Shown: in pieces, positions 5,854 through 7,621 of the stretch | Position numbering within the stretch: position 1 is the first letter of the stretch | Layout of the letters: the number at the start of each line of letters is the position of its first letter | Assembly: GCA_002727895.1 (NCBI GenBank) | Contig: PBUO01000114.1 | Coordinates: 1-7,621, forward strand | Reading direction: 5' to 3' | DNA: 7,621 nt | Origin: Acidimicrobiaceae bacterium | GTDB taxonomy: Bacteria > Actinomycetota > Acidimicrobiia > Acidimicrobiales > MedAcidi-G1 | The notes under the pieces: model-generated | What the model was told of the DNA's origin: nothing | Seen by the model: the letters and a program-made list of their open reading frames with translations, nothing else | Databases searched by the model: none | Made by a program: the position numbers and the translations under genes

Positions 5854-6296
5854 GCCGGGGGCGCCTCGCCGGACAGTTCCGCCTGGAGGTTCCCCGCCTC
5901 CACGGCCAGCCGGTCGGCTACTTCGTTCCACCGGTCCCCCGAGTGGCCCTTCACCCACTCGAACGACACGTTGCCGCGCTCGACCACCGCCTCGACCAGC
6001 GGCTCCCACAGGTCCCGGTTGGCCACCGGCTCCTTCTTGGCGTTGACCCAGCCCTTGCGGATCCACTTCTCCCACCAGCCGTCCCGGAAGCAGTGGACGA
6101 CGTAGGTCGAGTCACTGACCACCGTCATTGGCTCGTCGAAGCGACCCACAGCCTCCAGCGTGGCCGTGAGCTCCATCCGCTGGTTGGTCGTCCGGGCCTC
6201 GTAGCCGGCGGCAAACGGGCCGTCTGGCACCACCCATGCCCAACCGCCGGGACCGGGATTCCCCGAACAGGCGCCATCGGTGTACACACGGACCAC
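5850..6296 (-). CDS. rnhA: Ribonuclease HI
   Basis: RNase HI cuts the RNA strand of RNA:DNA hybrids, removing primers and R-loops, in the cytoplasm. From GTG 6296 the protein has 148 residues, close to the 155 of E. coli. It opens VRVYTDGACSGNPGPGGWAW with the first catalytic aspartate D7. The others follow in order: E42 (NQRMEL), D62 (VSDSTYV) and D128 (NEVADRLA), plus H118 in VKGHSGDRWNE. The basic protrusion with WWEKWIRKGW (74-83) is present. The frame could extend to 6395, but the extra N-terminus has no family similarity and would overlap the start of aceE, so GTG 6296 is preferred. A TAGGGT box lies 8 nt upstream. The last gene bases overlap the stop of the convergent CobW-type gene. 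Confidence 0.96.
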   Translation of the reverse strand: MVRVYTDGACSGNPGPGGWAWVVPDGPFAAGYEARTTNQRMELTATLEAVGRFDEPMTVVSDSTYVVHCFRDGWWEKWIRKGWVNAKKEPVANRDLWEPLVEAVVERGNVSFEWVKGHSGDRWNEVADRLAVEAGNLQAELSGEAPPA

Positions 6297-6304
6297 GGGC
6301 GGCG

Positions 6305-6310
6305 ACCCTA
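6305..6310 (-). promoter_or_regulatory. Putative -10 box (TAGGGT) of rnhA
   Basis: On the minus strand TAGGGT (TANNNT type) sits 8 nt before GTG 6296, the same spacing as for the small gene at 2832. No Shine-Dalgarno sequence fits in between, which suggests a leaderless or near-leaderless transcript. No clear -35 box is seen. Confidence 0.4.
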
Positions 6311-6360
6311 GCCACGAGCCTGGAGCCACCCGCGTACCCCGACCGGCCGGGCAATCACAT

Positions 6361-6366
6361 GGAAAG
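6361..6366 (+). promoter_or_regulatory. aceE: Ribosome binding site of aceE
   Basis: GGAAAG ends 8 nt before GTG 6375. It supports the GTG start chosen for aceE and makes a leadered message likely here. I could not find a convincing -10 box for aceE in the 78-bp divergent gap with rnhA. Confidence 0.45.
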
Positions 6367-6374
6367 ATGAGCAC

Positions 6375-7621
6375 GTGATTAACCGGTTCACGCACCAGCT
6401 ACCCGACGGAGATCCCGACGAGACGAAGGAGTGGATCGACTCCTTCGACGCCCTGGTCGACCGGTCGGGCCGCCGACGGGCCCGGTTCATGCTGGCCAAG
6501 CTCATGGAACGGGCTGGCGAACTGAACGTCGGCAACGCCCCGCCCACCTGGACGCCCTACGTCAACACCATCGCCACCGAGGACCAGCCGTGGTTCCCCG
6601 GCGACGAGGACGTCGAGCGGCGCATCCGTGCCTTCATCCGCTGGAACGCCGCGGCGATGGTCATCAACGCCAACAAGACGGCTGAGGGCATCGGCGGCCA
6701 TCTCTCGACCTTCGCCTCGTCGGCCTCGCTGTACGAGGTCGGCTTCAACTGGTTCTTCCGGGGCAAGGACGACGGCCAGCCCGGCGACCACGTCTACTTC
6801 CAGGGCCACGCCGCCCCAGGTGTGTACGCCCGGGCCTACCTGGAGCGTCGCCTTGAGGACCACCACCTCGACCGGTTCCGCATGGAGATCGGCGGCGAGG
6901 GCCTGTCCAGCTATCCGCATCCCCGCCTCATGCCGGACTTCTGGGAGTTCCCCACCGTGTCGATGGGCCTCGGCCCCATCAACTCCATCTACCACGCGCG
7001 CTTCAACAAGTACCTCCAGAACCGCCGCATCGACGACACCTCGGAGAGCCGGGTGTTCTGCTTCCTCGGGGACGGCGAGTGCGACGAGCCGGAGACCCTG
7101 GGCGCCATCTCACTGGCCGGCCGTTCCGGCCTCGGCAACCTCGTCTGGGTCGTCAACTGCAACCTGCAGCGCCTCGACGGCCCGGTCCGCGGCAACGGCC
7201 AGGTCATCCAGGAGCTGGAGGGCGTGTTCCGGGGCGCCGGCTGGAACGTGCTCAAGGTGATCTGGGGCTCGGCGTGGGACGAGCTGATCCACGCCGATGT
7301 GGACGGCGTGCTGCTCAACAAGTTCAACACCACCGTCGACGGCGAGTACCAGCGCCTGGCTGTTGAGGGCGGTGACTACGTCCGGGAACACTTCTTCGGC
7401 CCCGACCCGCGACTGAGGGCCATGGTCGAGCACCTGACCGACGAGCAACTGGCCGAGCTGCCCCGCGGCGGCCACGACTACCAGAAGGTCTACGCCGCCT
7501 ACCGGAACGCCACCGAGGAGAACGACGCCCCCACGGTCATCCTGGCCAAGACCATCAAGGGGTGGACGCTCGGCGAGGGCTTCGAGGCCCGCAACGCCAC
7601 CCACCAGATCAAGAAGATGTC
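6375..7621 (+). CDS. aceE: Pyruvate dehydrogenase E1 component, homodimeric type (3' truncated by window edge)
   Basis: AceE decarboxylates pyruvate with thiamine diphosphate and acetylates the lipoyl groups of E2, feeding acetyl-CoA to the TCA cycle. The visible 415 residues are about the first 46% of an enzyme of roughly 890. From GTG 6375 the N-terminus VINRFTHQLPDGDPDETKEW lines up with the start of E. coli AceE. GGHLSTFASSA (H109) and YFQGHAAPGVYAR (H145) are active-site segments. The thiamine/Mg motif runs from GDGE (232-235) to NCN (261-263). The mobile-loop region KGWTLGEGFEARN is followed by H410 and resembles actinobacterial AceE. No frameshift or missing residue is seen. It is divergent from rnhA across a 78-bp gap. 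The ribosome site GGAAAG precedes it, and a tiny ATG-AGC-ACG-TGA frame overlaps the start. Confidence 0.97.
   Translation, partial: MINRFTHQLPDGDPDETKEWIDSFDALVDRSGRRRARFMLAKLMERAGELNVGNAPPTWTPYVNTIATEDQPWFPGDEDVERRIRAFIRWNAAAMVINANKTAEGIGGHLSTFASSASLYEVGFNWFFRGKDDGQPGDHVYFQGHAAPGVYARAYLERRLEDHHLDRFRMEIGGEGLSSYPHPRLMPDFWEFPTVSMGLGPINSIYHARFNKYLQNRRIDDTSESRVFCFLGDGECDEPETLGAISLAGRSGLGNLVWVVNCNLQRLDGPVRGNGQVIQELEGVFRGAGWNVLKVIWGSAWDELIHADVDGVLLNKFNTTVDGEYQRLAVEGGDYVREHFFGPDPRLRAMVEHLTDEQLAELPRGGHDYQKVYAAYRNATEENDAPTVILAKTIKGWTLGEGFEARNATHQIKKM

Noticed and set aside
5244..6311. A 355-codon plus-strand frame spanning the cobW-type and rnhA genes
   Set aside because: The translation is Arg/Pro/Gly-rich noise that crosses two well-supported genes in other frames.

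Overview
The window is high-GC DNA, with coding third positions overwhelmingly G or C. It carries six recognisable protein genes and one small unknown gene, packed tightly. A homodimeric pyruvate dehydrogenase E1 (aceE) whose mobile-loop segment resembles actinobacterial versions, several GTG starts, and TANNNT -10 boxes placed 6-8 nt before start codons all point to an actinobacterium. A DMSP-lyase-type cupin suggests a marine or surface-ocean lineage; a marine Acidimicrobiia-like organism is my best guess. That assignment is inference, since no rRNA or other phylogenetic marker is present.

Layout: (1) 1-1911 (+), the 3' five-sixths of a mitochondrial-type aconitase. (2) 1933-2832 (-), a two-gene unit read towards aconitase: a 67-aa unknown protein followed by a 217-aa cupin with the complete metal/catalytic residue set of the DddQ/DddL DMSP lyase superfamily. 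(3) 2833-3212, a divergent non-coding region of about 380 bp, rich in inverted repeats and ending in a perfect 30-bp palindrome that abuts a probable leaderless promoter. (4) 3213-5853 (+), a YtcJ-like metal-dependent amidohydrolase followed after 28 bp by a CobW/COG0523 GTPase (probable metallochaperone). (5) 5850-6296 (-), RNase HI, whose stop codon overlaps that of the CobW gene. (6) 6375-7621 (+), the first 415 codons of aceE, cut by the window end.

Functionally, aconitase and pyruvate dehydrogenase E1 belong to central carbon oxidation, and RNase HI is housekeeping. The accessory core (1933-5853) combines a probable DMSP-cleaving (or related) cupin, a small partner protein, and an amidohydrolase plus metallochaperone pair that looks regulated through the palindrome. 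Nothing in the sequence proves that the two divergent units share a pathway. The most interesting elements are the DMSP-lyase-like cupin in a probable actinobacterium with its co-directional 67-aa gene, and the palindrome-controlled amidohydrolase/CobW pair. I found no tRNA, rRNA, CRISPR array, insertion sequence or phage element.
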